A DNA stretch of 5,201 nt from Anaerolineales bacterium (GTDB lineage: Bacteria; Chloroflexota; Anaerolineae; UBA7937): contig JAUVHF010000124.1 of assembly GCA_030593425.1 (NCBI GenBank), positions 1 through 5,201 of the forward strand. The letters run 5' to 3'. The notes beneath the pieces are model-generated. The model worked only from the letters and a program-made list of their open reading frames with translations, searched no databases and was not told the DNA's origin. Positions 4,741-5,201 of the stretch are shown in pieces. The translations under genes and the position numbers were made by a program. Numbering within the stretch: position 1 is the first letter of the stretch; each line of letters begins with the position of its first letter.

Positions 4741-5201
4741 ATGATGGACAACAACATGGCAGAGGAGATAACTATTACCCTGGACAAGCCAGAATCGGAG
4801 ATGACCCTTGATGAAAAGGTGGAGAAGTCCAAGGAGATCATCAAGAAAGCCATCGAACACTGGAAGCCCCATATCGGGATAGCCTTCAGCGGGGGCAAGG
4901 ACTCCCTCGCTATTCTCAGCCTAATCCGGGAGATCTATGGCCAGATCCCCATCCCCGCCATGTACAATGACACGGGCGTGCACTTCCAGGAGACCTACGA
5001 CTACAGGGATTGGCTGAAGCGGGAGTGGGACTTGGACCTGGTGATAGCCCGACCCCATAAGACCTATGAAGAAGTTAAGGGGGAGCGGGAAAGGTGTTGC
5101 TATTGGTTGAAGATCGAGCCTTCGGAGCGGACTATGGAGGAGCAAGGTTGGAAGGCTTGCTTTGTGGGCATACGCCATGATGAGCACGTAGCCCGTTCTA
5201 A
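4741..5201 (+). CDS. PP-loop protein of the PAPS/APS reductase (CysH) family, N-terminal part (truncated by window edge)
   Basis: The first 153 residues are visible and the frame is open at the right edge. The N-terminal ~40 residues are charged and probably helical, then IAFSGGKDSLAIL (47-59) carries the PP-loop SGGKDS (50-55) that binds the nucleotide phosphate. After it come YNDTGVHFQETYDYRDWL (75-92), ERCCYWLKIEP (117-127) and VGIRHDEHVARS (142-153), blocks shared by PAPS/APS reductases and relatives. The Cys119-Cys120 pair resembles the first half of the CC...CxxC cluster motif of 4Fe-4S APS reductases and is not expected in the sulfate adenylyltransferase subunit CysD. The second half, and any catalytic Cys, would lie beyond the edge. 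The exact role (sulfate assimilation, tRNA or other adenylation, DNA sulfur chemistry) is open. The start is uncertain: ATGs at 4741, 4744 and 4756 are in frame, and the weak AAAGGA (4735-4740) is too close to the first. Confidence 0.8.
   Translation, partial: MMDNNMAEEITITLDKPESEMTLDEKVEKSKEIIKKAIEHWKPHIGIAFSGGKDSLAILSLIREIYGQIPIPAMYNDTGVHFQETYDYRDWLKREWDLDLVIARPHKTYEEVKGERERCCYWLKIEPSERTMEEQGWKACFVGIRHDEHVARS

Noticed and set aside
4623..4898. 91-codon minus-strand ORF
   Set aside because: It is antisense to the CysH-family gene and its promoter, has no recognisable motif, and behaves as a frame shadow.

Overview
The window looks like a compact stretch of a bacterial chromosome. It holds six protein genes, two of them cut by the window edges. 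Bacterial origin is inferred from six well-formed sigma70-type promoters (-35/-10 with 17-18 bp spacers, four with an extended -10 TGn) and from good Shine-Dalgarno sites. The mix of threonine 3-dehydrogenase, a fragment of tungsten aldehyde:ferredoxin oxidoreductase (AOR), and heavy use of AGG/AGA and ATA codons would suit an anaerobic, perhaps thermophilic, bacterium. That placement is weak and I cannot name a phylum. I see no tRNA, rRNA, CRISPR array, insertion sequence or attachment site.

Layout: (1) 395 to the left edge, minus strand: N-terminal 131 residues of L-threonine 3-dehydrogenase (tdh). (2) 396-529: bidirectional promoter region with two outward promoters whose -35 boxes are 3 bp apart. 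(3) 530-1345, plus: protein-L-isoaspartate O-methyltransferase (pcm) carrying an unusual N-terminal membrane segment and a Pro/Ser/Thr linker. (4) 1342-3735, minus: large polytopic membrane protein with a central spermidine-synthase-like SAM fold that lacks the usual catalytic Asp. It converges on pcm and the two overlap by 4 bp at their stop codons. (5) 3736-3894: second divergent promoter region. (6) 3895-4032, plus: a 45-residue protein matching only the extreme C-terminal tail of AOR enzymes, behind a fully consensus extended -10 promoter. (7) 4118-4582, plus: MaoC-like hot-dog hydratase with its own promoter. (8) 4741 to the right edge, plus: PP-loop protein of the PAPS/APS reductase (CysH) family, truncated by the window.

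The genes do not form one operon. Each has a recognisable promoter of its own, and the metabolic themes are unrelated (threonine catabolism, protein repair, unknown membrane SAM-fold protein, acyl-CoA-type hydration, sulfur or PP-loop chemistry). The unusual items are the orphan AOR tail with its very strong promoter, the membrane-tethered Pcm, and the aminopropyltransferase-like protein without its catalytic Asp. I found no evidence for a defence system or other multi-gene novel system.
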